NCBI GenBank assembly: GCA_041687755.1
Contig: JBDNJM010000082.1
Coordinates: 7,499 to 71,498, forward strand
Reading direction: 5' to 3'
Origin: JBDNJM01 sp041687755
GTDB lineage: Bacteria > Planctomycetota > UBA1135 > GCA-002686595
Length of the DNA stretch: 64,000 bases
Shown here: piece after piece, positions 42,851 through 51,380 of the stretch
Layout of the letters: each line of letters begins with the position of its first letter
Position numbering within the stretch: the stretch's first letter is position 1
Made by a program: the position numbers and the translations under genes
Notes under the pieces: model-generated
Databases searched by the model: none
What the model was told of the DNA's origin: nothing
What the model saw: the letters and a program-made list of their open reading frames with translations, nothing else

Positions 42851-45121
42851 ATGGGCTCTTCGCCTTCTGAGCTCTCCGCGTGCTCGGCCGCCCGTGCGCT
42901 CAGCGACCTGACCCAATCTGCGGGGTACGTCGACCGCGCCAACGAACTTGAGCGCACCTTCGACGCGCTGCTGCTCGACCCTCAGACGGCTTCGAAACCC
43001 GCCCTCGAGCGGGTTGCCGGCGCGGCCCACTCGGCGGGTCTGCGGGTGCGGCAGCTCAACGGCACGCTGAGCGAGGCCTTGGGGCTGGTCGCGTCCGGTA
43101 CCCCGATCCTGATCCAGGCTCCTGGGGCGACCGAGACTCCGGCGGGAGCTGTGGGGGAGCCAGCGGAGTCGGCCGTCTCCAACGAGTCGCCCACCGAGCC
43201 CGGCTTGATGGTCGTGTGCCGGCCCCAGGACGGCCGCTTCGTCGTGCGCACGCACTTCGAGGCCCCGGTGGGCACGAAAGGCGTCAACGTGCAGCCCGAA
43301 GAACGCCTGATGACGGCGGCGGAGCTGGAAGACTTCTTCGGCGAGCCGGCCGTGCAGGCCTTGGCCTGGATGGTGCTTGAGGACCGCGACATCGCCGAAC
43401 TGCGCGGCAGCGCCGCCGAGGCAGCACACGCGGCTGGACCCCCCGAACCGCCCGGCCCGATCGCGCGCCTCGTCAAGCTGTTCGAGCCGGACCGCGGCGA
43501 TCTGCTTGCGGTACTCGTGTTCGCTGTGGCCGTCGGTGTGTTGCTACTCGCGACGCCGATCGCCGTGCAGGCGGTGGTCAACTCCGTGGCGCTGGGCGGC
43601 GCTCTTCAGCCGCTTGTTGTGGTCGCTTTCTTGCTGTTCCTCGGGCTCGCCTTTGCGGCGGTTCTGCGGGGCCTGCAGGCCTGGATCATCGAGGTGCTAC
43701 AGCGGCGCGTGTTTGGGCGCCTCGTGGCACAGATCGCGGCGCGCCTGCCGCGCGTCTCCTACGAGGTCTATGACCGCCATCATGGACCGGAGCTGGTCAA
43801 CCGCTTCTTCGACATCGTCACGATTCAGAAGAGCGCGGCCGGCCTGCTTGCGCACGGGCTGACAATTTTGCTGAGCGTGTTGGTCGGGCTCACGGTCCTG
43901 GCCTTCTACCACCCGGTGCTGCTCGCGCTCGATGTGCTGCTGCTGCTGCTGATCGCGCTGATCGTGTTCGCACCCCTGCGGCGCGGCATGAAGACGGCGG
44001 TGGGGGAGAGCTACGCCAAGTACGAAGTCGCCGACTGGCTCGAGGAGCTCGCACGGCATCCCGTGCTGTTTCGCTCCGCGGGCACCCAGCCCTGGATTCT
44101 CGAATCCACCGACCGCGTCGTCGGCAACTACCTTGATCGCCGCGCAGCCCACTACCGCGTCGTGCTGACCCAGATCGTCAGCGCGCTCGGCCTGCAGGTA
44201 TTCGCCAGCACAGCACTGCTCGGCGTTGGCGGGTACCTCGTGATCCAGAACAGCCTGACGCTCGGCCAACTCGTCGCCGCGGAGCTGATTGTGACGACGA
44301 TCGTGGCTTCGGTCGCCTCCATCGGAAAGCACCTGGAGAGCTTCTACGATCTAACCGCCGCGATGGACAAGGTCGGCCTCTTGCTCGACCTGCCGATCGA
44401 GGACAGCTCGGGCGAGATCTACCTCGCCGAACCCGACGGACCCGGCGCGGAGCTGGAATTGCGCAAGGTGACGCGCAAGCTGCCCAAGATGGCGCCTCTC
44501 TTCGAGGGCGTCTCGGTGCACGTGCAGCCGGGTTGCAGCCTTGCGATACGAGGCACGAGCGGAGTAGGCAAGTCTGCGCTCCTAGAGCTGTTGTGGGGCA
44601 TGCGGCGGCCCGACGGCGGCATGATCCTGCTCGACGGGCACAGTCTGGGCGATCTCTCGATCGACTCGCTGCGCAGCTCGGCCTCCCTGGTGGCCGGGTC
44701 TGAAATTCTGGCGAGCAGCGTGCGCGAAAACGTGCGCGTCGGCCGGCCCGCAATCTCCGACCGCGCGGTCCGCTCCGCGCTGCGGAGAGTTGGGCTACTC
44801 GAGGACCTCGAGAGCATGACCGATGGCCTCGACACGCAGGTGAACGCCCGCGGTTGGCCGCTTTCGGTCGGCCAGCAGGCGAGTCTCCAACTCGCCCGCG
44901 CGATCGCCGGCCAGCCGCGACTGCTGATCGTCACCGACGACTTCGGCAACCTCAGCCCCGAGCGTCGCGAGCTGCTGCTGGATACCCTCTTCGACCAGCA
45001 GTCAGGCTGGACGCTTCTGATCGCGACCAACGCGGAAGACGCGCTCGAGCGCTGCGATCAGGTGCTCGAGCTGCCCTCCGGAAGCGTGACAGGCCGCAGT
45101 TCCCTCACCGCCGACGCCTGA
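42851..45121 (+). CDS. Type I secretion-like ABC transporter with degenerate ATPase motifs
   Basis: 756 residues. Residues about 1-190 are a cytoplasmic N-terminal domain without a C39 peptidase Cys; 210-480 is a six-helix exporter domain (DLLAVLVFAVAVGVLLLATP through TLGQLVAAELIVTTIVASVA); 530-756 is the ATPase. Walker A GTSGVGKS is at 568-575. The signature is LSVGQQ at 671-676 rather than LSGGQ, and Walker B is LLIVTDDF with Asp697 where the catalytic Glu is expected. So ATP hydrolysis may be slow or need a second site. First gene of an ABC/HlyD/TolC operon for one-step export; the cargo is unknown. Confidence 0.87.
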   Translation: MGSSPSELSACSAARALSDLTQSAGYVDRANELERTFDALLLDPQTASKPALERVAGAAHSAGLRVRQLNGTLSEALGLVASGTPILIQAPGATETPAGAVGEPAESAVSNESPTEPGLMVVCRPQDGRFVVRTHFEAPVGTKGVNVQPEERLMTAAELEDFFGEPAVQALAWMVLEDRDIAELRGSAAEAAHAAGPPEPPGPIARLVKLFEPDRGDLLAVLVFAVAVGVLLLATPIAVQAVVNSVALGGALQPLVVVAFLLFLGLAFAAVLRGLQAWIIEVLQRRVFGRLVAQIAARLPRVSYEVYDRHHGPELVNRFFDIVTIQKSAAGLLAHGLTILLSVLVGLTVLAFYHPVLLALDVLLLLLIALIVFAPLRRGMKTAVGESYAKYEVADWLEELARHPVLFRSAGTQPWILESTDRVVGNYLDRRAAHYRVVLTQIVSALGLQVFASTALLGVGGYLVIQNSLTLGQLVAAELIVTTIVASVASIGKHLESFYDLTAAMDKVGLLLDLPIEDSSGEIYLAEPDGPGAELELRKVTRKLPKMAPLFEGVSVHVQPGCSLAIRGTSGVGKSALLELLWGMRRPDGGMILLDGHSLGDLSIDSLRSSASLVAGSEILASSVRENVRVGRPAISDRAVRSALRRVGLLEDLESMTDGLDTQVNARGWPLSVGQQASLQLARAIAGQPRLLIVTDDFGNLSPERRELLLDTLFDQQSGWTLLIATNAEDALERCDQVLELPSGSVTGRSSLTADA

Positions 45122-45150
45122 GATTTCGGTCTAGTTTTTCCCGCCCTAAA

Positions 45151-46488
45151 ATGCAGCCCAAGCTCGCCTCCCTGCCGCTCAGTTCTCTTGAGCGCGTTCA
45201 TTCCCCGCGCGCGGCACGCAAGCTGGCCGTCGTGCTCTGCGTGCTGTGTTTGACTCTGCCGCCGCTGCTGCTGTTCGTGCCCTGGCAGCAAAACGTGCCG
45301 GCGAGCGGCAGCGTCACGGCGATGGACCCGCTCGACCGGGTGCAGACGATTCCCGTGCCGGTCGATGGCCGGCTGGTGAACCTGCGCGTCGCGGAGGGTC
45401 AGTTCGTCGAACAGGGCGAGCTCCTCGCGGAAATCGTCGACCAAGACGCCAACTTCGCGCTGCGGCTCGGGCAGCAGCTCGAGCTCGCTGGCGACGCCGT
45501 TCAGGCCGCCCGCGACCAGGTCCAGTCGTACGATCGCCAGCTGCTGAACCTGCGGCAGGCCAAGGAGCACACGCTGGAGGCGGCGCGCTTCGACCTGAAG
45601 GTGGCCGACGACAAGGTGGAGTCCGCCGAGCGCGAGCGGGACGGGCTCGAAGCGGAATGGAATCAAAAGGCTGCGGATGCCAGGCGCAAGCAGGAGCTGT
45701 ACGACGAGGATCTGGCGTCCAAACTGGACCTGGAGCTGGCTCAGGCCGCGGCGACCTCGGCGCGCGCAAAGCTGGATGCTGCGATCGCTAAGGTCAGCCA
45801 GGAGGGGAACAACCAGTCCTCCGAAAAGACTCAGATCTCCCGCATCGACAGCAACTTGGAGGCGGATATCGACTCGACGATCTCCTTGCGCGACGCGTCT
45901 AGGGAGAAGCTCACCACCGCCGAGTCGAAGCTGCGCGACGCCGCGACGAAGCTTGCGCGCCAGGACAACCGCGAAGTGCGGGCGCCGCGCGACGGCTACG
46001 TGATGCGCGTGCACGCGGCCGGATCGGCCGATCTATTGTCCCAAGGCGAGCCCTTGATCGAGCTGGTGCCCGAGGCGGACCAGCTCGCGGTCGAGCTGTT
46101 CGTGCGCGGCATGGACGCCCCGCTGGTTTCCGCTGGCCGCAAGGTGCGCCTGCAGTTCGACGGGTGGCCGGCGGTGCAATTTGCTGGCTGGCCCTCGGTG
46201 GCCGTCGGCACCTTCGGCGGGGTCGTGCAGCTCGTGGATCCCCAGGCTGGAGCGGACGGCACGACCCGCATTCTCGTGCTGCCGGATCCAGAGGACTACC
46301 CCTGGCCCGAGAGCCCGTGGCTGCGCCAAAACGTGCGGGCTAACGCGTGGTTGCTGCTCGATCGCGTCAGCCTCGGCTACGAGGTCTGGCGCCAGTTGAA
46401 CGCCTTCCCTCCGTCGTTGAGGAGGGAGTCTAAAGACGGCGCAGGCCCGAAGATCGGCGAGAAGCGGCCGATCAAGACCAAGCTGTGA
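45151..46488 (+). CDS. HlyD-family membrane fusion (adaptor) protein
   Basis: 445 residues. One membrane helix (about 27-46, LAVVLCVLCLTLPPLLLFVP) is followed by the lipoyl half TIPVPVDGRLVNLRVAEGQF, a long coiled-coil hairpin (about 105-290) with heptads such as LKVADDKVESAERERDGLEA, and the second half VRAPRDGYVMRVHAAGSADL leading to a beta-barrel. It links the inner-membrane ABC exporter to the TolC-like channel through the periplasm. It begins 29 bases after the ABC gene and overlaps the next gene by four bases (GTGA). Confidence 0.9.
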   Translation: MQPKLASLPLSSLERVHSPRAARKLAVVLCVLCLTLPPLLLFVPWQQNVPASGSVTAMDPLDRVQTIPVPVDGRLVNLRVAEGQFVEQGELLAEIVDQDANFALRLGQQLELAGDAVQAARDQVQSYDRQLLNLRQAKEHTLEAARFDLKVADDKVESAERERDGLEAEWNQKAADARRKQELYDEDLASKLDLELAQAAATSARAKLDAAIAKVSQEGNNQSSEKTQISRIDSNLEADIDSTISLRDASREKLTTAESKLRDAATKLARQDNREVRAPRDGYVMRVHAAGSADLLSQGEPLIELVPEADQLAVELFVRGMDAPLVSAGRKVRLQFDGWPAVQFAGWPSVAVGTFGGVVQLVDPQAGADGTTRILVLPDPEDYPWPESPWLRQNVRANAWLLLDRVSLGYEVWRQLNAFPPSLRRESKDGAGPKIGEKRPIKTKL

Positions 46489-48101
46489 GGGGCCTTCGAT
46501 TCGAGGCGCGTGCGGCGCTGCTGTTCGCCGGCCTCGCCGTTCTGCCCGCCTGCCGCCAGGCCGGGCCCTGGGGGCCTGTTGATCTGAGCACGTTGCCGGC
46601 CGAGGCGCGCGCGCCGCGGGCTGCTGCGCAAGCAGAGTCCGCTGGCCCGCTGCTGCTGGGGCCCGTCCAGGACACGGCCGCGCCGATCGACGCGGCGCTG
46701 CCCGAACGCGTGCTGCAGCTCGAGGACGTGCTGCGTTCGGTCGAGGCCGAGTTTCCGGTCGTCGTGGCGGCTCTGATCGAGGTCGAGCTTGCCGACGCGC
46801 GGCTGGAGTCGGCGCGCGGCGGGTTCGACACGCGCCTCGTCGGCGGCGGCAAGGTCGAGGCGCTCGGCGACTTCGGGAGCCAGCGCATGGATTTCGCCGT
46901 GCAGCAGCCGCTGCGCACGCTGGGCGCGACGCTGATCGGGGGGTACCAGCTTGGCGTGGGAGACCTAGCGGGCTACGACGGCGACAACGAGACGAACGAC
47001 GGCGGAGAGTTTCGGCTCGGCGCGAGCCTGCCGCTCTTGCGCGGCCGAGCGACCGACGAGCGCCGCGTCGCCGAGTGGAAGGCCGAGCTCGCGCTCGAAC
47101 GCGCGAGCCCGCGCATCGTTGCGAAGCGGCTCGAGGCCGGCCTGAAGGCCGCGGAGTCCTACTGGCGCTGGGTCGCGGCCGGACAGCGCTTGGCCATCAT
47201 CCAGCAGCTGCTGGAGCTGGCCGAGCTGCGCCAGAATCAGGTGGAGCGCAGCGTCGAATTGGGCAAGCTGCCGCGCATCGCGAACACCGAGAACGAGCAG
47301 GGCATCGTCAGCCGCCGCTCCTCCTTGATCAAGGCGGAGCGCGAGCTGCAGGAGGCGGCCCTGCGCCTGTCCCTGTTCCTGCGCGACGGCGAGGGCAACC
47401 CCATCGTGCCGCGTACCCTTCAGCTGCCCGACGGCTTCCCGGATCCGCTGAACCCTGCGGACGTGCTGGTGGCGGGCCCTGAGGAAGCGCTGTCGCGGCG
47501 TCCCGAACTGCAAATTTTGGACCTGGAGCGCAGGCGCCTGCTGCTCGACCGCGACCTCGCACGCAACGCGATGCTGCCGAAGCTCGATGTCGGTGTGTTC
47601 GCCGCCCAGGACGTGGGCGCGACCGACAAGTCGCCCGACACGCGCGATGAGTTCGAGCTGGAGATCCTGATGCAGCTCGACGTGCCGATTCAGCGCCGCG
47701 AGCCCCGCGGCCGGACGCGCGAGGCCACGGCCAAACTCGCCAAGCTCGAGGCGGACCTGCAGTTCGTGCGCGACACGGTCGTGGCGGACGTGCGCAGCGC
47801 CGAGGTGCAGTTCGAGCAGGCTTGGCTGCAGCTCGCCCAGGCGCGTCGCAGCGTCGTGCTGTCCGAGACCCTCGCCGAGGCCGAGCGCACCGCTCTGGGT
47901 CTCGGCCAGAGCGACCTCCTGCGCGTCAACCTGCGCGAGCAGCAGGCCGCCCAGGCCGAGGCCCAGCTCGTCGACGTGCTGTTCGCCTGCCACCGCGCCC
48001 AGGCGAAGTACCGCGCCGTGCTGGGCTTGCCCTACGACGAATATGCACCGGCCGAGGACCCGGTCGACGGCGGGGGAGCCGCGGCGGACGACCGTCTGTG
48101 A
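46485..48101 (+). CDS. TolC-family outer-membrane efflux lipoprotein
   Basis: 538 residues from GTG 46485. Leader LLFAGLAVLPAC gives a lipobox. The body has two related halves of long helices and short strands, as in TolC/OprM: EVELADARLESARGGFDTRL, then KAELALERASPRIVAKRLEA, then EAERTALGLGQSDLLRVNLR. Trimer formation in the outer membrane is expected. It is the third gene of the export operon, so the whole path from cytoplasm to outside is encoded together. No RTX-type or other cargo gene is adjacent, so the substrate may be small or encoded elsewhere. Confidence 0.9.
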   Translation: MRGLRFEARAALLFAGLAVLPACRQAGPWGPVDLSTLPAEARAPRAAAQAESAGPLLLGPVQDTAAPIDAALPERVLQLEDVLRSVEAEFPVVVAALIEVELADARLESARGGFDTRLVGGGKVEALGDFGSQRMDFAVQQPLRTLGATLIGGYQLGVGDLAGYDGDNETNDGGEFRLGASLPLLRGRATDERRVAEWKAELALERASPRIVAKRLEAGLKAAESYWRWVAAGQRLAIIQQLLELAELRQNQVERSVELGKLPRIANTENEQGIVSRRSSLIKAERELQEAALRLSLFLRDGEGNPIVPRTLQLPDGFPDPLNPADVLVAGPEEALSRRPELQILDLERRRLLLDRDLARNAMLPKLDVGVFAAQDVGATDKSPDTRDEFELEILMQLDVPIQRREPRGRTREATAKLAKLEADLQFVRDTVVADVRSAEVQFEQAWLQLAQARRSVVLSETLAEAERTALGLGQSDLLRVNLREQQAAQAEAQLVDVLFACHRAQAKYRAVLGLPYDEYAPAEDPVDGGGAAADDRL

Positions 48102-48179
48102 CCCCCCGCGGCCGGTCCCCTAGACCGGGCGTGAGTCGCGCTCCACCCCGGATCGCTGATGCCCTACAGTGAGCTCCTG

Positions 48180-48650
48180 ATGAAGCGACGCGCCACTGTT
48201 CCTCGCCTGCACTCCACTCCCCTGACGGCGGCCCTGAAGCTCGGGGCCCTGATGTCCGCGGTCCTGCTGCTCGGCTGCTCTGCGCCCCAGTCGGCGTTCG
48301 GCGAGGCCAGCGCGATCGATGCCTCGGCCTCGGCTGCGCCCTCGCTCAGCGGTGCCGAAGCGATCGGCCGGTGGGCCTCGGACGAGCTTGAACTCGAGCT
48401 GCGCGCCGACGGCACCTACGCCTGGAGCCGCCCCGAGGGCGTCGAGTTCCTGGAGCGCGTTCCGCCCATCGCCCAGGAGGGTTTCTGGACTCTGCACTCC
48501 AGTGCAGCCGATGCCTCTGGCGTTGCCCGCGCGGGCGCTTTGCGACTGGGCCCCGACGGCACCGCGGGCAAGATCGTCCCGATCCTTGGGAGCGCCTCCC
48601 AGCCCGTGCTCGAGCTGATTCCCGGCGCGCTCACGCTCGCGCGCCAGTAG
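48180..48650 (+). CDS. Lipoprotein of unknown function
   Basis: 156 residues from ATG 48180; an ATG seven codons earlier is possible but gives a poorer signal. The leader TAALKLGALMSAVLLLGC ends in a good lipobox. The mature part is short: ALSGAEAIGRWASDELELEL, then WSRPEGVEFLERVPPIAQEG. It may be a small beta-fold of the kind that follows A-I-G-x-W (lipocalin-like), but I cannot name the family. It lies 78 bases after the TolC-like gene on the same strand and might be part of that operon. Confidence 0.6.
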   Translation: MKRRATVPRLHSTPLTAALKLGALMSAVLLLGCSAPQSAFGEASAIDASASAAPSLSGAEAIGRWASDELELELRADGTYAWSRPEGVEFLERVPPIAQEGFWTLHSSAADASGVARAGALRLGPDGTAGKIVPILGSASQPVLELIPGALTLARQ

Positions 48651-48668
48651 CCGCAGACAGCCGCGGCC

Positions 48669-49358
48669 TCAGCTCGGCCAGCGCTCGATGCACTCGGCGG
48701 CGCGATCGGCCAACTCGGCGTGCACCTCGGCGGGTTCCCGACCGAGCCGCTTCGGCAGCTTGAAGGAATGGTCGCCGCCCTCGACCACGTGCAGCTCGAC
48801 TGGCCCGCCGAGACTCGGCAGGTGCTCACGCAGCAGCGCAAGGTCGGACAGCGCATCGCGCGTCCCGGCCAGGAACAGCGCCGGCACACGGATCTTCGGC
48901 CAGTGCTCGACGCGCAGCTTCTCCGGCTTCTTCGCAGGATGCAGGGGGTACCCATACAGCACAAGCCCGGCCATCGCGACGCCCTCGGCCGCCAGCATCG
49001 TCGACATGCGCCCGCCCATCGACTTGCCCGCGCACCACAGCGGCAGCCCGCCGGCCCGCGTTCGAGCAAACTCGAGCGCAACCCGCTGCGCCGCCAGCAG
49101 CGCCGGCGCCCGCTCGGGCGGCCGCCGCTTGCGCTCCCGCCGCGCGCGCGTGGAATACGCGTAGTCGAACCGCAGGCAGCTCAGTCCACGCTCGACCAGC
49201 GCCCCGGCAGCCGCGTCCATGAACTCGGAGTCCATCGGTTGCCCGGCCCCGTGGGCGAGCAGCACGAGGGCGCGTGCGCCTTCAGCCGGTTGCCACAGCC
49301 CCTCGAGGGCGGGCTCGCCGTCGACGCGCGGCATCTGGATCGGCTCGGCATCGCTCAC
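48669..49358 (-). CDS. Alpha/beta hydrolase, TEX30/KANL3-like
   Basis: 229 residues. Alpha/beta-hydrolase elements: ALVLLAHGAGQPMDSEFMDA near the start (oxyanion Gly region), the nucleophile elbow CAGKSMGGRMSTML with Ser in G-K-S-M-G-G, FLAGTRDALSDL with the acidic residue and GGDHSFKLPKRLG with the catalytic His. The DFAY-like segment LRFDYAYS and the size match the TEX30/dienelactone-hydrolase subgroup. Substrate unknown. It converges with the lipoprotein gene and reads toward it. Confidence 0.85.
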   Translation of the reverse strand: MSDAEPIQMPRVDGEPALEGLWQPAEGARALVLLAHGAGQPMDSEFMDAAAGALVERGLSCLRFDYAYSTRARRERKRRPPERAPALLAAQRVALEFARTRAGGLPLWCAGKSMGGRMSTMLAAEGVAMAGLVLYGYPLHPAKKPEKLRVEHWPKIRVPALFLAGTRDALSDLALLREHLPSLGGPVELHVVEGGDHSFKLPKRLGREPAEVHAELADRAAECIERWPS

Positions 49359-49404
49359 CCAGCCAGTCTAAGCGTTGCGTGCTAAGTTGCCCTCTTCGAC
49401 TGGG

Positions 49405-49475
49405 CCTCGGCCCAGTCGGCTAGAGCGCACGACCTAAGTTCGTTGGGTCCTGGGTTCGAGTTCTGGCGGACCATC
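49405..49475 (+). pseudogene. tRNA-like remnant related to the tRNA-Met at 49887
   Basis: GGGCCT at the start, a D-arm-like CAGTCGG.TAGAGC and then GGTCCTGGGTTCGAGT match the intact tRNA-Met 410 bases to the right, but the acceptor arms no longer pair with each other, the T-stem needs G-T pairs and the anticodon loop is changed (CCTAAGT). It is best read as a decayed or partial copy, possibly left by an earlier integration or duplication. Confidence 0.55.
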
Positions 49476-49512
49476 CATCGCGAGGCCGGAGAAGTTCGGC
49501 CCGCTCCCCGAC

Positions 49513-49743
49513 ATGAATTCAAAGAGTCGAGTCGACGGCGCTCACCCGGCTGAGTCGGGAGCGCAGCGTTTCCCGTTGGTCGCTGGCCTAGTCGGTTGGG
49601 GAGCGGCGGGAGTGGCCCTCCGGTGGCTCACGCAGCACGATTCGGGGGACCCCAAGCAGTGGCCAGGCCTGGTGCTGGGCTGCACGGCCGGGGCGGCATG
49701 GATGGCGTGCGCCGTCGTGCTGCCGCGCACCTGGCGCGCCTAA
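49513..49743 (+). CDS. Small membrane protein, unknown
   Basis: 76 residues from ATG 49513. Two hydrophobic helices are plausible: FPLVAGLVGWGAAGVALRWL and WPGLVLGCTAGAAWMACAVV. It lies between the tRNA remnant and the intact tRNA and overlaps the next small frame. No family recognised; coding is uncertain because it lacks a clear ribosome-binding site. Confidence 0.4.
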   Translation: MNSKSRVDGAHPAESGAQRFPLVAGLVGWGAAGVALRWLTQHDSGDPKQWPGLVLGCTAGAAWMACAVVLPRTWRA

Positions 49744-49871
49744 AAAAGCGAGGCGCGGCCTTCTGGGCAGCGATCGTGGTCGGTGGCGGCTTCGCCGTCG
49801 CAGCGGTCGTGACCTTCCTATTGTCTGTCTCCGTTCGGCTGACACGGAGCAGTCCGCCCCCTTCGTGCTAA
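49698..49871 (+). CDS. Possible small single-helix membrane protein
   Basis: 57 residues from ATG 49698, overlapping the end of the previous small frame. A basic start (RRRAAAHLARLKKRG) is followed by AAFWAAIVVGGGFAVAAVVT and a short hydrophobic tail, a pattern expected for a small inner-membrane protein. Evidence is limited to hydrophobicity and the overlap. Confidence 0.3.
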   Translation: MDGVRRRAAAHLARLKKRGAAFWAAIVVGGGFAVAAVVTFLLSVSVRLTRSSPPPSC

Positions 49872-49886
49872 ACTGCGCTCAGAGCC

Positions 49887-49960
49887 GGGCCCTTAGCTCA
49901 GTCGGTCAGAGCACGCGACTCATAATCGTTCGGTCCTGGGTTCGAGTCCCAGAGGGCCCA
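49887..49960 (+). tRNA. tRNA-Met (CAT anticodon, elongator type)
   Basis: 74 bases. Acceptor GGGCCCT pairs with AGGGCCC, D-arm GCTC/GAGC, anticodon loop CTCATAA (anticodon CAT), T-arm CTGGG-TTCGAGT-CCCAG, discriminator A. The CTCATAA loop is that of elongator tRNA-Met. CCA is not encoded. The anticodon stem has one weak pair. The integrase gene runs into this tRNA from the right on the other strand, so it is the attachment site of the island. Confidence 0.93.
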
Positions 49961-50866
49961 CTCCTCTTGCCCCCTAGAAGCCGCATCGCCACTCTCTGCG
50001 GTGGGTTCGTGACCATCCGACCGCAGTCCTGCGTCCACCCCAGCCAGGATCCGAACAGCGCTCTCGACGTCTAGCGCGGGGCTAGCCTCCGTCGCGGTGC
50101 GCACGAAGCTCACGTCGTCGTCGTGCAAGTAATGCTCGGTTGTCTTGCTTGACGCATGACCGAGCATCAGCTGGGCCGCCCGCAAGTTCGACTTCGCGAG
50201 CTCGTCGCCGGAGACATGACGGAAGGAGTGGAGGCAGTAAATTTCGCCGCGGGCGTTCCTCTTCGGGATCCCGACCGCCTGCCTCCACTTCTCGAACATC
50301 CGGTAGTCGTTGCGCGCGTTGAGAGCGGCGCACAGGGGCGAACGAAACATGGGCTTGTCGTCGCTCACTCGAACGGTCAGGTTCTCAGTCTGGATCTGGC
50401 GGTACGCTTCGAGGACGGACGCGTCAGCGACGGTCATCGGGATGTACCGGTCTCGCTTGCCCTTCAGGGTGGTCTCAGCTCGCACTCGAATCGCCCACCC
50501 CTCACCATCGATGTGGCAGAGATCTCCCCAGATCATCATCACCAACTCGTTCATCCTGACCCCGGTGTGGACAAGGGTGTGGAGGACCGGACGCTGAGGG
50601 ATGATCCACGCCTGGAGTCCCTTCAGCTCGCCGCGCATGCGCCGCGTGTCCTCCAGCAGGACGTGGGCTAACAGGAGTTCGACCTGCCGGTTCCCGTAGC
50701 GGGCCCGCGGACGCTTTTGAAACGCTCGCCCAACTCGGGGCTTTTCGAGCCCGGCAAGTGGAGACCTCTCGATCTTGCGGGTCTGGATGGCCCAGTTGAC
50801 GAACGTCGTCAGCGAGACGATATCGATCCGGACGGTGGCATTCGCGCTGCCCGCTTCGAGTGGCAT
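49898..50866 (-). CDS. Tyrosine recombinase (integrase), N-terminus missing
   Basis: 322 residues from ATG 50866, within an open frame that runs to 51127 but is not protein-like there. The catalytic residues are all present: R104 in HTGVRMNE, K135, H213-R216 in CLHSFRHV, H237 in LGHASS and Y246 in TEHYLH. Only the last helix of the core-binding domain (VSLTTFVNWAIQTRKIERSP) is seen, so about 100 residues are missing upstream, and full activity is doubtful unless a longer frame exists with a shift. The C-terminal DSNPGPNDYESRALTD is antisense to the tRNA-Met, typical of integrases placed at a tRNA attachment site. Confidence 0.88.
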   Translation of the reverse strand: MPLEAGSANATVRIDIVSLTTFVNWAIQTRKIERSPLAGLEKPRVGRAFQKRPRARYGNRQVELLLAHVLLEDTRRMRGELKGLQAWIIPQRPVLHTLVHTGVRMNELVMMIWGDLCHIDGEGWAIRVRAETTLKGKRDRYIPMTVADASVLEAYRQIQTENLTVRVSDDKPMFRSPLCAALNARNDYRMFEKWRQAVGIPKRNARGEIYCLHSFRHVSGDELAKSNLRAAQLMLGHASSKTTEHYLHDDDVSFVRTATEASPALDVESAVRILAGVDAGLRSDGHEPTAESGDAASRGQEEWALWDSNPGPNDYESRALTD

Positions 50867-50923
50867 GACCCCGAAACCGAGGCCAGTCGCTATGCGAGTC
50901 GGTTGAGGTTCGGGGTCATGCCA
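50861..50923. promoter_or_regulatory. 15-bp perfect inverted repeat over the integrase start
   Basis: TGGCATGACCCCGAA (50861-50875) and TTCGGGGTCATGCCA (50909-50923) are exact complements separated by 33 bases. The left arm contains the start codon used for the integrase. It may be a repressor or recombination-directionality site, or the scar of a small insertion that removed the N-terminal part of the gene. Confidence 0.45.
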
Positions 50924-51380
50924 GCGCGACCTAGGCAGATCGCGCCCCGCGAAGGGATGTGGCAGCCCCCTGTGGAAAGGTGGGGGGAGGCAAGGGTCCC
51001 CCCGTGGTTGGCGTTGCGCTTGCGCGAGGTCTCCCAACCACGCGCGGCCACTCGCCGCTGGTTCCCAACGTTTATCTGCAGCGCCGCCCGCTCTGAAAGT
51101 TGAATTTGTTGCCGGGCGTCGGAGCAAGCTGAGACAGGGAAACGGTTTCCGATCGCGTATCGGATACGTAAGCCTCCCTACCCCCGGGTGTCAGAGGGGG
51201 CAGTTGAACTCCAGGATTCGGTCCTGGGGCGCGGACACGGATGGTCACTCCATATGAACTCTTTGGCCATGGGCACTTCCGAAACCCGCTCGCCTCAGAG
51301 ATGCTGTGCGAAACGATGTGAGTCGCGAGTACGTCGCCTTGCCCTGCATCCCATGCCTCACCTGTTCCGGTTCGCCAACA

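Noticed and set aside
51146..51170. Overlapping palindromes TCCGAT-N5-ATCGGA and CGTATCGGATACG upstream of the HsdR-like gene
   Set aside because: They could be an operator for the island, but they are short and stand alone, and I cannot tie them to a start or regulator, so no feature is listed.
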